64,000 bases of DNA from Endocalyx cinctus (taxonomy: Eukaryota; Ascomycota; Sordariomycetes; Amphisphaeriales; Apiosporaceae). Location of the stretch: the NCBI GenBank assembly GCA_001600455.1, contig BCKC01000003.1, positions 3,758,315-3,822,314 on the forward strand. The letters run 5' to 3'. The notes beneath the pieces are model-generated. The model saw only the letters and a program-made list of their open reading frames with translations. It was not told where the DNA came from and searched no databases. Below, in pieces: positions 63,969 through 64,000 of the stretch (positions are counted from its first letter, which is position 1; each line of letters begins with the position of its first letter). Made by a program: the position numbers and the translations under genes.

Positions 63969-64000
63969 TTACGTTGTTTGACTATCTACTGTATTTTGTT

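Larger units (their letters stand above)
63453..64000. other. Spacer at right window edge with several short repeats
   Basis: No gene is seen. It holds a CCTAA array, a near-duplicate of about 22 bases at 63841-63862 and 63866-63888, and a purine/pyrimidine inverted repeat at 63897-63968. Confidence 0.5.

Overview
This is a 64 kb nuclear window from a filamentous ascomycete (Pezizomycotina, most likely a Sordariomycete). The evidence is short introns (about 50-150 nt) with GTAAGT/GTATGT donors and CTAAC-type branch points, moderately GC-rich exons against AT-rich spacers, and fungal families such as a HET-domain protein, PlaA-type phospholipase, PhyA-type phytase and hamartin. No tRNA, rRNA, CRISPR array or intact transposon was seen. 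I rebuilt many gene models by splicing; each spliced total divides by three and the splice joints match family motifs. The family assignments rest on memory of the families, not on a search. Layout: 1-2.6 kb is AT-rich and holds only relics: short F-box-like and unknown reading frames, and two pieces of a FAD monooxygenase in opposite orientations. 2.95-4.2 kb is an NMN adenylyltransferase in six exons. 4.7-6.0 kb is mitoribosomal protein mL44. 6.9-9.4 kb is a PlaA-like phospholipase A2 (minus). 9.9-10.7 kb is a secreted DUF1264 protein (minus). 12.5-14.1 kb is a basic disordered protein. 14.3-16.2 kb is an OYE-family oxidoreductase in seven exons (minus). 18.5-20.0 kb is a secreted RNase T2 in seven exons. 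20.4-21.8 kb is SEC62 (minus). 24.1-25.7 kb is a fungal protein of unknown function. 26.5-28.1 kb is a phytase carrying a membrane anchor. 29.3-30.5 kb is a single-pass membrane protein. 31.5-33.7 kb is a HET-domain protein (minus). 34.5-35.3 kb is a CCDC124-like ribosome factor. 36.3-37.7 kb is a LEU5-type mitochondrial carrier. 38.6-40.9 kb is a TM9/EMP70 nonaspanin (minus). 42.0-45.9 kb is an OSCA/CSC1-type channel (minus). 47.1-48.0 kb is a metallophosphoesterase. 49.5-50.6 kb is a METTL4-like MT-A70 methyltransferase. 50.8-51.7 kb is mitoribosomal uL23m (minus). 52.9-55.2 kb is a zinc-finger protein with repeats (minus). 57.3-58.4 kb is a DJ-1/PfpI protein (minus). 60.1-63.5 kb is TSC1/hamartin. 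The genes do not form one pathway or a biosynthetic cluster. Recurring roles are mitochondrial function (mL44, uL23m, LEU5-type carrier, PlaA), the secretory and membrane route (SEC62, TM9, CSC1-like) and extracellular nutrient release (phytase, RNase T2). Long spacers carry TAGGTA/CCTAA-type degenerate repeats, hairpins and homopolymer tracts. I found no convincing new multi-gene system. The most unusual items are the anchored phytase, the secreted DUF1264 protein, very small exons (12, 14 and 19 nt), a MITE-like inverted repeat, and the inverted monooxygenase relic.
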